NCBI GenBank assembly: GCA_000701945.1
Contig: JNKE01000017.1
Location: forward strand, 124,001 to 188,000
Source of the DNA: Anaerotruncus sp. MC2020
Lineage (GTDB): Bacteria > Bacillota > Clostridia > Oscillospirales > Ruminococcaceae
DNA length: 64,000 nucleotides
Direction of reading: 5' to 3'
Shown: positions 28,806-37,726 of the stretch, piece after piece
Layout: each line of letters opens with the position of its first letter
How positions within the stretch are numbered: position 1 is the stretch's first letter
Translations under genes and position numbers: made by a program
Notes under the pieces: model-generated
What the model was told of the DNA's origin: nothing
Databases searched by the model: none
What the model saw: the letters and a program-made list of their open reading frames with translations, nothing else

Positions 28806-30533
28806 ATGAAAAGACTTCTCAGATACCTGAAAAACTACAGAAAGGAGCTTGTGCTCGGACCGTTCTTCAAGCTCCTCGAGGCGATATTCGAGCTCATCGT
28901 CCCGCTCGTCATGGCGAGGATAATCGACGTCGGCATCGCCAACAAGGACAGCGCCTACGTCTGGAAAATGAGCGGCGTTATCGTCCTGCTCGGAGTGTGC
29001 GGACTCGGCTTCGCGCTGACCTGCCAGTTCCTCGCGGCGAGGTGCGCATACGGCTTCGGCACTGAGCTTCGCGCGGCGCTGTACAAGCACATCAACTCGC
29101 TCTCCTACACGAGCATTGACAGGCTCGGAACGTCCTCGCTCGTCAACCGCCTGACCAATGATTCCATGACCGTGCAGAACGGCGTGAACATGTTCATCAG
29201 GCTTGCGGTGCGCGCGCCGTTCCTCGTCATCGGAGCGGCAGTCATGGCGTTCACGATAGATATGCGGCTGTCGCTGGTGCTCATCATCGCGGCGCCGCTG
29301 ATATCGGTCATAATCTTCCTCATCATGCGAAAAACTGTCCCCATGTACCGCAAGACCCAGCAGAAGCTCGACCGCGCCGCTCTGCTGACACGCGAGAGCC
29401 TCGAGGGAACCCGTGTTATACGCGCATTTTCGCGCCAGAACGAGGAAATCGAGGAGTTCAGTGAAGCTGTCGGCGACATCGCGGAGTGCTCCGCGGCAGT
29501 CGGCAGGATATCGGCGATACTCAACCCTGCCGCGTTCATGATAATGAACCTCGGCATTGTCGCGATAATCTGGTTCGGCGGACTCCGCATCGACGGCGGA
29601 AGCCTCACGCAAGGCGAGCTGACGGCGTTCACGAACTATATGACGCAGATACTGCTCGCGCTGGTCGTCCTTGCTAACCTAATAGTCATCTTCACGAAGG
29701 CTTTTGCCTCTGCGAACCGAATCAGCGAGGTTTTCGAGCTCCCGCCCGAGGAGACGGGCACTCAGCTCCCCGACCGAAACAGCGAGAACATCATCGAATT
29801 CCGCGGCGTGTCATTCGCGTATGAGAGCGCGGGCGAGGAGTCCGTACACGGGCTTAGCTTCACGCTCAGGCGAGGCGAAATGCTCGGTATCATCGGCGGC
29901 ACTGGCAGCGGTAAATCCACCGCTGCGTCACTTATCCCCGCGTTTTACCGTCCGACGGAGGGCGAGGTCATCGTCGAGGGCGTGAACGTCAGCGATGTGA
30001 ACGCAGAGGAGCTCCGAAAGCTCGTCGGAATGGTGCCGCAGAAGGCGGTGCTGTTCACGGGCACGCTCCGCGAAAATATGAAGTGGCGCAAGCATGACGC
30101 CTCCGACGAGGAGATAATCGCCGCGCTGAAAACGGCGCAGGCATGGGAATTTGCGTCGAAGCTCCCCGACGGGCTCGACACTCTCATATCGCAGGGCGGA
30201 AAGAACCTCTCGGGCGGACAGAAGCAGCGTATCGCGATTGCGCGCGCTCTCGTCGGTAAGCCCGATATTCTCATTCTCGACGACTCCACCAGCGCGCTCG
30301 ACTACGCGACAGACCTGAAGCTCCGCAAGGCGCTGAAAACCGACCTTTCGGGGACTTCCGTGGTGATGATTTCTCAGCGCACGACCTCGCTCAAGGACGC
30401 CGACAAAATCATCGTCATGGAGGACGGCGCTCCCGTAGGCATCGGCACGCACGATGAGCTGCTCGAAAGCTGCGAGGTCTACCGCGACATCTACCGCTCG
30501 CAGATGAACGAAAAGGAGGACAGCCATGCTTAA
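28806..30533 (+). CDS. ABC exporter half-transporter with degenerate ATP site
   Basis: A 575-residue half-transporter: six membrane helices (about residues 15-310) and an ATPase domain (about 335-570). Walker A GGTGSGKST near residue 363, signature LSGGQ, Walker B ILILDDSTSALD. The residue after Walker B is Asp instead of the catalytic Glu, so its own ATP site is probably inactive or slow. This is the pattern of heterodimeric exporters such as TM287/288. The partner gene overlaps by 8 bp. The substrate (drug, lipid or peptide) is unknown. Confidence 0.93.
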   Translation: MKRLLRYLKNYRKELVLGPFFKLLEAIFELIVPLVMARIIDVGIANKDSAYVWKMSGVIVLLGVCGLGFALTCQFLAARCAYGFGTELRAALYKHINSLSYTSIDRLGTSSLVNRLTNDSMTVQNGVNMFIRLAVRAPFLVIGAAVMAFTIDMRLSLVLIIAAPLISVIIFLIMRKTVPMYRKTQQKLDRAALLTRESLEGTRVIRAFSRQNEEIEEFSEAVGDIAECSAAVGRISAILNPAAFMIMNLGIVAIIWFGGLRIDGGSLTQGELTAFTNYMTQILLALVVLANLIVIFTKAFASANRISEVFELPPEETGTQLPDRNSENIIEFRGVSFAYESAGEESVHGLSFTLRRGEMLGIIGGTGSGKSTAASLIPAFYRPTEGEVIVEGVNVSDVNAEELRKLVGMVPQKAVLFTGTLRENMKWRKHDASDEEIIAALKTAQAWEFASKLPDGLDTLISQGGKNLSGGQKQRIAIARALVGKPDILILDDSTSALDYATDLKLRKALKTDLSGTSVVMISQRTTSLKDADKIIVMEDGAPVGIGTHDELLESCEVYRDIYRSQMNEKEDSHA

Positions 30534-32265
30534 AACATTGAAGCGCGTGTTCTCCTATGCACGCCCGTATATAGCCTTTTTCGTGCTCACAGTCATATTT
30601 GCCGCGGCAGGAATCTCCCTCTCGCTCGCCGTCCCCGTATTCATCGGCGAGGCAGTCGACTGCTGTATCGGCGCAGGACAGGTCGATTTCGGCAAGCTCC
30701 TGCGCATCGTTGTAAAGCTCGGTATATCGGTCATTGCGAGCGGTCTGTTCCAGTGGCTGATGAGCCTCTGCACGAACAGGCTCGCATTCCTGACCGTCCG
30801 CGACATACGCTCTGACGCATTCGCGAAGCTCCAGCGTGTACCGCTCCGCTACATCGACCGCCGCACCAAGGGCGAGCTCACGAGCCGCGTCATCAACGAT
30901 ATCGAGATAGTCTCGGACGGCTTACTACAGGGATTTACGCAGTTTTTCAGCGGCGTGATAACGATAATCGGCACGCTCATTTTCATGATGACGATAAACT
31001 ACAAAATTGCGATAGTGGTCGTGATTCTGACACCGCTCTCGTTCATCGCAGCCTCGCGCATAACCAAGGCGTCGCACGATTCCTACGTCAGTCAGTCGAA
31101 GCTGCGCGGCGAAATGGTCGGGCTTGCGGAGGAAATGGCGGGCAATCAGAAGCTCGTCAAGGCTTTCGTCTACGATGAGCGAGCCGAGGAACGCTTCGCC
31201 GACATCAACGGCAGATACGGTAAAATCGGTGCAAAGGCGACGTTTTTCAGCTCCATGACCAACCCCACGACCCGCTTCGTGAACGGCGTTATCTACGCGG
31301 CAGTCGGTCTGCTCGGAGCTCTCGGCGCAATGGGCAACTCCGCGTTTATCGGTGCGATGTCTGTCGGCAGACTGTCGAGCTTCCTCGCGTACTCCAACCA
31401 GTACACCAAGCCATTCAACGAGATTTCGGGCGTTTTCGCGGAGCTCCAGAACGCCGTTGCTTCGGCAGGAAGCGTGTTCGACCTGCTCGACGAGGAAGAG
31501 GTCAGCGACGACTCCGCGCTCGACAAGCTCACCGACCTCACGGGCGAGCTGACGTTCAGCCGCGTATGCTTCTCATATTCACCGAAGGTGAAGCTGATAC
31601 AGGACTTCAATCTCGATGTCAGGAGCGGTCAGCGCGTGGCTATCGTCGGACCGACGGGCTGCGGCAAATCGACAATGATAAACCTCCTGCTGCGATTCTA
31701 CGACATTGAGAGCGGCTCGATAACCGTCTCGGGCAAGGATATCAGCTCCGTCACGCGTGACAGTCTCCGCAGCAGCTTTGGCATGGTATTGCAGGAGACG
31801 TGGGTATTCACGGGAACTGTCGCCGAGAACATCGCCTACGGTCTGCCCGACGCCACACGCGAGCAGGTCATCGCCGCAGCAAAGGCAGTCCACGCGCACG
31901 GCTTCATCAAGCGCCTGCCAAACGGCTATGATACGGTCATATCCGAGGACAGCGGACTCTCGCAGGGACAGAAGCAGCTCATCTGCATAGCTCGCGTCAT
32001 GCTCATGGACCCGCCCATGCTCATTCTCGACGAGGCGACGAGCTCCATCGACCTGCGCACCGAGCACCGCATACAGCGCGCATTCATCAAGCTCATGGAG
32101 GGCAAGACGAGCTTCATCATCGCGCACCGCCTCTCCACGATAAAGAACTCCGACATCATACTCGTTATGAATCACGGCAACATTGTCGAGCAGGGCAGCC
32201 ACGCCGAATTAATGGCAAAGGGCGGCTTCTACTCTGAGCTGTACAACAGCCAGTTCGCGACATAA
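30526..32265 (+). CDS. ABC exporter half-transporter, catalytic partner
   Basis: A 579-residue half-transporter, with six helices (about 15-320) followed by an ATPase domain. Walker A GPTGCGKST near residue 375 and a full Walker B with catalytic Glu (LILDEATSSID), but the signature is LSQGQ instead of LSGGQ. The canonical site thus uses this Walker motif with the LSGGQ of the partner, while the degenerate site combines the partner's DD with this LSQGQ. The two proteins fit as an obligate heterodimer. It ends in a strong terminator. Confidence 0.93.
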   Translation: MLKTLKRVFSYARPYIAFFVLTVIFAAAGISLSLAVPVFIGEAVDCCIGAGQVDFGKLLRIVVKLGISVIASGLFQWLMSLCTNRLAFLTVRDIRSDAFAKLQRVPLRYIDRRTKGELTSRVINDIEIVSDGLLQGFTQFFSGVITIIGTLIFMMTINYKIAIVVVILTPLSFIAASRITKASHDSYVSQSKLRGEMVGLAEEMAGNQKLVKAFVYDERAEERFADINGRYGKIGAKATFFSSMTNPTTRFVNGVIYAAVGLLGALGAMGNSAFIGAMSVGRLSSFLAYSNQYTKPFNEISGVFAELQNAVASAGSVFDLLDEEEVSDDSALDKLTDLTGELTFSRVCFSYSPKVKLIQDFNLDVRSGQRVAIVGPTGCGKSTMINLLLRFYDIESGSITVSGKDISSVTRDSLRSSFGMVLQETWVFTGTVAENIAYGLPDATREQVIAAAKAVHAHGFIKRLPNGYDTVISEDSGLSQGQKQLICIARVMLMDPPMLILDEATSSIDLRTEHRIQRAFIKLMEGKTSFIIAHRLSTIKNSDIILVMNHGNIVEQGSHAELMAKGGFYSELYNSQFAT

Positions 32266-32267
32266 GT

Positions 32268-32294
32268 AACGGCACCCGTAAGGGTGCCGTTTTC
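32268..32294 (+). terminator. Terminator of the ABC exporter operon
   Basis: AACGGCACCC pairs with GGGTGCCGTT around GTAA, followed by TT and a short T-rich run. Confidence 0.9.
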
Positions 32295-32298
32295 GCAT

Positions 32299-32763
32299 TT
32301 ATTTCCCGATGTACATCACGTAGACCTGACACGGATTCGCCTCGTCCCACAGCATGGGGAACACCTCAAGTTCCTTGAATCCAAGGCTGAGGTAGAAGCG
32401 GTTCGTGATATCGTAGTCCTCATACACGCCCATTTTCACGGTCTTGACCTGCATGAAGCTGTAGCCCTTGTCGGCGGCGAAGTCCCGCGCGGCAGTGAAG
32501 AGCTCCCTGCCCGCGCCGCAGTGGTGGAGCTCTCTTTTCACGCCCATGACTGCGAGCTCGACCGTATCGCGCCCCGTCTCCTTGAGGCACAGAAACCCCG
32601 CGGGCTCACCGTTTGAAAAGGCGGCGAACATCGGCTGGTCGGCGCTGTCCGAGATGTACTGCTCGCGGCTCTCGTCGACCTCGAACCAGTCGGTCAGTCC
32701 CTCGAGGATAGCGCGCGAGATGCGTTGTTTTTCGGCTTTATCGGTAACTTGTCTTATATCCAT
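32299..32763 (-). CDS. GNAT-family N-acetyltransferase
   Basis: A 154-residue GNAT fold. The acetyl-CoA loop is at about residues 78-90 (VKRELHHCGAGRELF, a variant of the Q/RxxGxG/A motif), and the C-terminal FYLSLGFKELE strand-helix is typical. Substrate is unknown. The ATG at 32763 has AGGAGG upstream and starts the fold; a longer reading from 32826 would run into the neighbouring gene. It lies 33 bp from the convergent ABC operon. Confidence 0.85.
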   Translation of the reverse strand: MDIRQVTDKAEKQRISRAILEGLTDWFEVDESREQYISDSADQPMFAAFSNGEPAGFLCLKETGRDTVELAVMGVKRELHHCGAGRELFTAARDFAADKGYSFMQVKTVKMGVYEDYDITNRFYLSLGFKELEVFPMLWDEANPCQVYVMYIGK

Positions 32764-32782
32764 ATTTCCTCCTGAATAATAA

Positions 32783-32806
32783 CGGGGCGATAATTGTACC
32801 GCCCCG
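32783..32806 (-). terminator. Hairpin after the EAL gene, possible terminator
   Basis: On the minus strand CGGGGCG pairs with CGCCCCG across a ten-base loop, followed by a short T-rich stretch (TTATTATT). It lies between the EAL gene and the GNAT gene and may end or attenuate the EAL transcript. Confidence 0.5.
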
Positions 32807-32822
32807 AAATAAACGCATTGAG

Positions 32823-34490
32823 TCAAACCTCATATTTGTGCTTGCTGAGCTTTTCCTCGAACTCCTTTACAGGCAGGGGCTTGTCGAAGAAGAAGCCCTG
32901 CGCGTAGCGGCACTTGTTCTGACGGAGAATCTCCACCTGCTGCTTTGTCTCGACGCCCTCGGCGATGCATTCGAGTCCGAGCTGCTGCGCCATAGAGACA
33001 ACATGGCTGAACATTATCGACCTGTTGCTCTTTTCGTTGTCCTCCTCGAGCGGGAGGAAGCTCTTGTCGACCTTCAGTATGTCCCACGGGATATCTGTGA
33101 GCAGCTTCAATGAAGAGTAGCCCACGCCGAAGTCGTCGACCGAGGTCGATACACCTTCCCACTGCAAGCCGCCGACGACTCTTTTCAGGTCGCGGAACTC
33201 GACATCGCTTGTGGTCTCGGTGAGCTCTATCTCGATGTAGTGGTGAGGCACGCTGTACTTGTCGATGACCTCGATGATATGCTTTTCGAGGTCGACGTCA
33301 GCCATATGCTTACGCGAGAGGTTGACGGACACGGTAACAATGTGCCTTCCCTCGTTGAGCCAGCGCTTTATATCGCGGCAGACATGGTCGAGCATATAGA
33401 AGTCGAGCTTGCATATCTCGCTGCCCTGCTCAAGGATAGGTATGAAGTCCATAGGCGGGATAACAGAGCCGTTCCTGAGCCAGCGGCACAGTGCCTCAGC
33501 TCCTGCGAGCTCGCCTGTTTCGACATCCACCTTCGGCTGATAGTAGACGAGGAACTCCTCGTTCCTGAGTGCTGCGGGGAAGAGCTGCTGTATGTGGACT
33601 ATCCTCTCCTTGTTTGCGACCATTACCTCATTGAAGTAGACAATGTCGTCGTTCTGCGGCTGACGCGCAGACTGTGAGGCAGAGATTACCTTGTCGAGGA
33701 TATCGCCGGGAGAGGAGAGCTCGAAGCCCTCGGGTATGATGAATACGCCCGCACAGGCTGACACCATGACCCTGTCGCCCGTATCCCTGTCGTATACGGT
33801 AGGTGCGCCCGAGAGGTACTCGAGCACGTGGTCAAATTCGGTGCGGCTGCACAGGATAATGAAGTTGTCGCCGCCCACACGGCAGACAACGCTCTCGTCG
33901 TCAAGAGCGTCGCTGAGCGTATCGTAGTAGCCCTTCATCGCGACCGAGCCGGCGTCGCGTCCTATCTGCTGATTTACGAGCGAAAAGTGCTTGAGGTTGA
34001 AGTGTATCGCGACCTTGCCGATGAGGTGGTCGTTACGGTTGAGCTCCTCGAGCTTGCTGATGAAGTAGCTGAGGTTCTTGAAGCCGTCGGCGTCATAGAA
34101 GGTGAGCATATGAGTGACCTGCTTGAGTCTGAGGCGGCTGAGGAAAGCCATAGTCGTCCTCATGACGAGAGTGATGCGCTCGCGCTCGGTGTAATCCCAG
34201 GGCTTGTCGCCCTTGGCTATTGCTATCTCGCATACGCCGACGCTGTTTATCTCGGTGACGAATCTGTCGGATATCGCGACCACTGACTCGACGCCCGTGT
34301 CATAGACGCAGGTAGAGCGTCCGTTTCCCATAGCCTCATCCTTGAGAGAGTCGTAGAAGTAGGCAGTTACCTTGGATATGCGCAGATATTTGCACAGACC
34401 CGCAATAGACGTACCTACAGCGAGAGGGTCGGGCACGCTGAGCTTATTCAGCTTTTTGAGGTGTTCCTCAAACAAAATGTAATATTCCAT
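32823..34490 (-). CDS. EAL-domain c-di-GMP phosphodiesterase with degenerate GGDEF domain
   Basis: A 555-residue cytosolic protein. Residues 1-125 have a GAF-like sensor pattern. A GGDEF-fold domain (about 130-285) carries GGDNF at 206-210 instead of GGDEF, so it is unlikely to make c-di-GMP but could bind GTP. The EAL domain (about 305-550) keeps E332-A-L334, the ELTET Glu near 424, D452-D453 (DDFGVGYSS) and E511 (AEGVET), so hydrolysis of c-di-GMP is expected. ATG at 34490 is chosen because the longer frame would use codons inside the promoter region. Confidence 0.9.
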   Translation of the reverse strand: MEYYILFEEHLKKLNKLSVPDPLAVGTSIAGLCKYLRISKVTAYFYDSLKDEAMGNGRSTCVYDTGVESVVAISDRFVTEINSVGVCEIAIAKGDKPWDYTERERITLVMRTTMAFLSRLRLKQVTHMLTFYDADGFKNLSYFISKLEELNRNDHLIGKVAIHFNLKHFSLVNQQIGRDAGSVAMKGYYDTLSDALDDESVVCRVGGDNFIILCSRTEFDHVLEYLSGAPTVYDRDTGDRVMVSACAGVFIIPEGFELSSPGDILDKVISASQSARQPQNDDIVYFNEVMVANKERIVHIQQLFPAALRNEEFLVYYQPKVDVETGELAGAEALCRWLRNGSVIPPMDFIPILEQGSEICKLDFYMLDHVCRDIKRWLNEGRHIVTVSVNLSRKHMADVDLEKHIIEVIDKYSVPHHYIEIELTETTSDVEFRDLKRVVGGLQWEGVSTSVDDFGVGYSSLKLLTDIPWDILKVDKSFLPLEEDNEKSNRSIMFSHVVSMAQQLGLECIAEGVETKQQVEILRQNKCRYAQGFFFDKPLPVKEFEEKLSKHKYEV

Positions 34491-34565
34491 ATAAATTCCC
34501 CGTTCACATTTCCGAAGCGTACGCCCGAGAGGCGGGCATACAATATTATCCATTCCGTGTTTCAC

Positions 34566-34595
34566 ATTATATCACAGTTGGGAGCCGCAATGCAA
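34566..34595 (-). promoter_or_regulatory. Promoter of the EAL gene
   Basis: Minus strand TTGCAT (34595-34590), 18-bp spacer, TATAAT (34571-34566), extended -10 (TGATATAAT). Confidence 0.65.
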
Positions 34596-34794
34596 GAAAA
34601 AAAGACAAATATTGACGTTTTGTTCAAAGGAAAGGACGGTTTTTCGTCATATCGTCGAACATAGATATTTTTTTAACGCAGATATATGAGGCGCATATAC
34701 CTTCGGGGAGCATATTTGGCAATCCACTGGAAACGCTTCCTTTTTCTTCATCGCAATTTCTGCCTGAAAAGGGGCTGTATGTGCTGTATTTTGC

Positions 34795-34823
34795 TTGACA
34801 AAATGACATAATAGTAGTAAAAT
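34795..34823 (+). promoter_or_regulatory. Orphan promoter upstream of minD
   Basis: TTGACA (34795-34800), 17-bp spacer, TAAAAT (34818-34823). No gene starts before minD, so the product would be a long minD leader or a small RNA of about 150 nt. A 34-codon frame from ATG 34835 ending with a CxxCxxC pattern has no clear ribosome site. Confidence 0.5.
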
Positions 34824-34974
34824 AATTGTCAGAGATGATCCGCGGAGAGGTCTGCTTGTACCTTTCTTCCCATTGTGTGAGCGGGAATACAGCGTTGATT
34901 TGTAGGATATGCACAATATGCGGCGGTCAAATGCGGTGAAATGCACAATTTTCTGTTATGTACAAAAAAGCCCT

Positions 34975-35003
34975 TTGACAAAAACTCCATTTTGTGATAT
35001 ACT
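34975..35003 (+). promoter_or_regulatory. Promoter of minD-mgsA
   Basis: TTGACA (34975-34980), 17-bp spacer, TATACT (34998-35003), extended -10 TGA. The leader is about 75 nt. Confidence 0.8.
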
Positions 35004-35084
35004 GTACATTAGGATCATTGTTATGATAATTGCAGTGTCCGATCTGCCGTTCAAGGTATCGGATATCGGAAAGGAACCATCATC

Positions 35085-35822
35085 ATGTCAAAGATTATTG
35101 CGGTTACATCAGGAAAAGGCGGCACAGGCAAGTCATCGGTATGTGCCGGACTCGGCTACACTCTCGCCAAGCAGGGTCACCGTACCCTCCTCATCGAGCT
35201 CGACTTCGGTCTGAGATGTCTCGATATCATGTTTGGCGTTGAGAACGAGATAAAATATGACCTCGGCGATGTTCTCGCGGGCAGAAAGACCGCTCTCGAG
35301 GCAGTACAGACAGTGCCCATGGCGAATAACCTCAGCCTCCTCTGCGCACCCAAGACGCTCACGAGCGTAAACGCGAAGCAGATAGTTGAGATCTGCCGCT
35401 CGGTAAAGAAATATTTCGAGTATATCATAATCGACACAGGTGCAGGCATCAACTCGCACGTATTCGATATCGTCGAGCAGGCTAACCTGATACTTGTTAT
35501 ATCTACACCCGACCCAGTATGCATAAGAGACGCGAGCCTGATGTCCGACGAGTTCTACAACCGCGGCAACAAGAGCCAGCGCCTTATCATCAACAAGATA
35601 AGCAAGAAGGTCATCGGCGAGGCTCTCGTATCCAACCTCGACGAGATAATCGACAAGGTCGGCGTACAGCTCATCGGCGTTATACCCGACGACTTCACAA
35701 TGACAGTCGCAACGGGCAAGGGCAATCCCATACCGACGGATTCGTCCGCGCTCAAGGCTTTTGATGCGATATCCAAGAGACTCGGCGGAGAGTTCGTTCC
35801 GCTGACTGTAAAGACTGCATAA
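35085..35822 (+). CDS. minD: MinD/ParA-family ATPase
   Basis: A 245-residue deviant-Walker ATPase. KGGTGKS near the N-terminus, switch segment IIIDTGAGI (the usual MinD motif is IIDCPAGI), and NKISKKV. MinD places the inhibitor of cell division at the poles with MinC. The C-terminal membrane-targeting helix normally ends KGFLKKLFG; here it is replaced by ISKRLGGEFVPLTVKTA, so membrane binding is doubtful. Neither minC nor minE is adjacent. It could be a MinD relative with another cargo. It forms an operon with mgsA, 39 bp downstream. Confidence 0.82.
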   Translation: MSKIIAVTSGKGGTGKSSVCAGLGYTLAKQGHRTLLIELDFGLRCLDIMFGVENEIKYDLGDVLAGRKTALEAVQTVPMANNLSLLCAPKTLTSVNAKQIVEICRSVKKYFEYIIIDTGAGINSHVFDIVEQANLILVISTPDPVCIRDASLMSDEFYNRGNKSQRLIINKISKKVIGEALVSNLDEIIDKVGVQLIGVIPDDFTMTVATGKGNPIPTDSSALKAFDAISKRLGGEFVPLTVKTA

Positions 35823-35861
35823 GATAAAAATACTTCCGCTAGGCGGGGAAAGGACAGAAAA

Positions 35862-36263
35862 ATGAAGATCGCGATCATTGCTCATGACGCTAAAAAGGAA
35901 CTTATGGTACAGTTCTGCAGTGCTTACTGCGGAATACTGTCCAAGCATACTCTTATTGCTACCAACACAACAGGAAAGCAGGTCAGCGAAGCAACGGGAC
36001 TTCCTATCAAGCGCTATCTCAGCGGAAGAGGCGGTGCCGAGCAGATCCTCGCACTGCTGTCCTGCAACGAGGTAGATGTGCTTCTCTTCTTCAGAGACCC
36101 CATCAACCCCAAGTCCACAGACGTGAACGATATGAACCTCCTGAGACTGTGCGATGTGCATAACGTTCCCGTAGCCACCAATATAGCTACTGCCGAGGCG
36201 CTTATCCTCGCACTTGAGAGAGGCGACCTTGACTGGCGTGAGGTCGGCAGCCCCGGAATATGA
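35862..36263 (+). CDS. mgsA: Methylglyoxal synthase
   Basis: A 133-residue enzyme that turns dihydroxyacetone phosphate into methylglyoxal and phosphate, a bypass used when sugar phosphates build up. It shows IIAHDAKK at the N-terminus, the phosphate-binding TNTTGKQ, the SGRGGAEQ loop, and the catalytic-Asp segment FFRDPINPKSTDVN. The length is normal. minD-mgsA adjacency is common in Clostridia. A double hairpin terminator follows. Confidence 0.95.
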   Translation: MKIAIIAHDAKKELMVQFCSAYCGILSKHTLIATNTTGKQVSEATGLPIKRYLSGRGGAEQILALLSCNEVDVLLFFRDPINPKSTDVNDMNLLRLCDVHNVPVATNIATAEALILALERGDLDWREVGSPGI

Positions 36264-36270
36264 CCTATAT

Positions 36271-36327
36271 GCGGTACCGTGTAAGGTACACGGTACCGCT
36301 TGATTGTCCCTTTTCAGGGACAATTTT
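36271..36327 (+). terminator. Double-hairpin terminator after mgsA
   Basis: First hairpin: GCGGTACCGTGTA (36271-36283) pairs with TACACGGTACCGC, a 13-bp stem with a 3-nt loop. Second: TTGTCCC pairs with GGGACAA, followed by TTTT. The second is the likely terminator; the first may stabilise the message. Confidence 0.88.
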
Positions 36328-36382
36328 CATGTCAGGGCATTTTGCTCTATTGTATAAAATCTGATTTGAAAGGCTGAAAACT

Positions 36383-37726
36383 ATGGCTAATAACATCAAG
36401 CGTCCCAACGGCACCGAGGACGTTCTCCCGAAGGATATACACAAGTGGTATACCGTGGAGAAGATAGCGCGAGAGACAGCTGAGAGCTACGGCTTCGGAG
36501 AACTGCGCTTCCCCACCTTCGAGAATACCGACCTCTTCCTGCGCTCTGTCGGCGAGACGACGGACGTAGTGCAGAAGGAGATGTATACCGTAAAGGCTAA
36601 GGAGACCGAGTTCACGCTCCGTCCCGAGGGCACCGCCTGCGCTATCCGTGCAATGCTCCAGAACGGAATGCTCAACGAGGCTCTGCCGCAGAGGATATTC
36701 TACATCATCTCCTGCTTCCGCCACGAGAGACCGCAGGCGGGAAGGCTCCGCGAGTTCCACCAGTTCGGACTTGAAATGGCGGGAAGCCCCGCTCCGTCCG
36801 CGGACGCCGAGGTCATCAGCCTTGCCAAGAACATACTCGACAGGCTCGGACTTAAAAACATCGAGCTCCACATCAACTCTATCGGATGCCCGACCTGCCG
36901 CGCCAAGTACCACGAGGCACTGAGGGCTTACTTCGAGCCGCGCAAGGACGAGCTCTGCGACACCTGCAAGGAGCGCCTCGTCAAGAACCCGATGCGTCTC
37001 CTCGACTGCAAGAGCCCCGAGGATCGCGAGATAGCAAAGGACGCTCCCATTATCCTCGATTATCTCTGCGAGGAGTGCAGCGACCACTTCACGAAGCTGA
37101 AAAAATACCTCGACAATGCGGGCATTGCCTACACTGTCGACCCCAAGATAGTACGCGGACTCGACTACTACACCAAGACAGTTTTCGAGTTCATCACCAC
37201 CGAGATAGGCGCGCAGGGAACAGTCTGCGGCGGCGGACGCTACGACGGGCTCATTGAGCAGCTCGGCGGACAGCCGACACCCGCTCTCGGCTTCGGCATG
37301 GGCATTGAGCGCCTTCTGCTCGTCATGGACAAGCAGGAGTGTGGCTTCCTGCCGCGCAAGAAGTGCGACATCTACTTCGCAACTATGGGCGATGCGGCGC
37401 TTGAAAAGGCTATGGAGCTCACGCGGGCGCTCCGCGAGTACGGCTACTTTGCCGAGTACGACCTCATGGGACGCGGTCTGAAGGCGCAGATGAAGTACGC
37501 CAACAAGATAGGCGCGGCGTTCACGATAGTCCTCGGAGACAACGAGCTCGAGGAGGGCAAGGCAAAGCTCAAGGAAATGGAAAAGGGCGAGGAAGTGACC
37601 ATTTACCTCGGCGACAAGTTCGCTGCTTCGTTCGAGGAGGTCTACTTCAACAAGATGCTTGATTTTATGGACGAGGAGACAGGCGGCAACGGCTCACTCT
37701 TCGCATTCACAGGGGAGGATAAATAA
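36383..37726 (+). CDS. hisS: Histidyl-tRNA synthetase
   Basis: A 447-residue class II tRNA synthetase. Motif 1 lies around GFGELRFPTFENTDLF, motif 2 around CFRHERPQAGRLREFHQ, and motif 3 near LGFGMGIERL. The histidine-specific motifs RGLDYYTKTVFE and CGGGRYDGL are intact. The anticodon-binding domain covers about residues 330-425. AAAGG lies about 10 nt before the ATG; no clear promoter or T-box is visible in the 56 bp after the mgsA terminator. aspS begins directly at the stop. Confidence 0.97.
   Translation: MANNIKRPNGTEDVLPKDIHKWYTVEKIARETAESYGFGELRFPTFENTDLFLRSVGETTDVVQKEMYTVKAKETEFTLRPEGTACAIRAMLQNGMLNEALPQRIFYIISCFRHERPQAGRLREFHQFGLEMAGSPAPSADAEVISLAKNILDRLGLKNIELHINSIGCPTCRAKYHEALRAYFEPRKDELCDTCKERLVKNPMRLLDCKSPEDREIAKDAPIILDYLCEECSDHFTKLKKYLDNAGIAYTVDPKIVRGLDYYTKTVFEFITTEIGAQGTVCGGGRYDGLIEQLGGQPTPALGFGMGIERLLLVMDKQECGFLPRKKCDIYFATMGDAALEKAMELTRALREYGYFAEYDLMGRGLKAQMKYANKIGAAFTIVLGDNELEEGKAKLKEMEKGEEVTIYLGDKFAASFEEVYFNKMLDFMDEETGGNGSLFAFTGEDK

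Larger units (their letters stand above)
34491..35084. other. 594-bp region with no gene between the EAL gene and minD
   Basis: It contains the minus promoter of the EAL gene, an orphan plus promoter (34795-34823) and the minD promoter. Open frames of up to about 100 codons on the minus strand here have no ribosome site and no family features, so I do not call them. The stretch is A/T-richer than its surroundings. Confidence 0.6.

Noticed and set aside
34640..34790. c-di-GMP riboswitch upstream of the EAL gene
   Set aside because: No GEMM core found on either strand, and most of the stretch lies upstream of the EAL promoter.
34835..34939. 34-codon plus frame ending in a CxxCxxC pattern after the orphan promoter
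   Set aside because: No Shine-Dalgarno before the ATG; kept only as a note with the promoter.
34624..34946. Two overlapping minus-strand frames of 96 and 99 codons in the gap before minD
   Set aside because: No ribosome site, no recognisable domain, overlapping frames in A/T-rich DNA; likely chance.
36328..36382. T-box or promoter upstream of hisS
   Set aside because: The gap after the mgsA terminator is too short for a T-box; a TATAAA at 36353 has only a poor -35 (TGTCAG).
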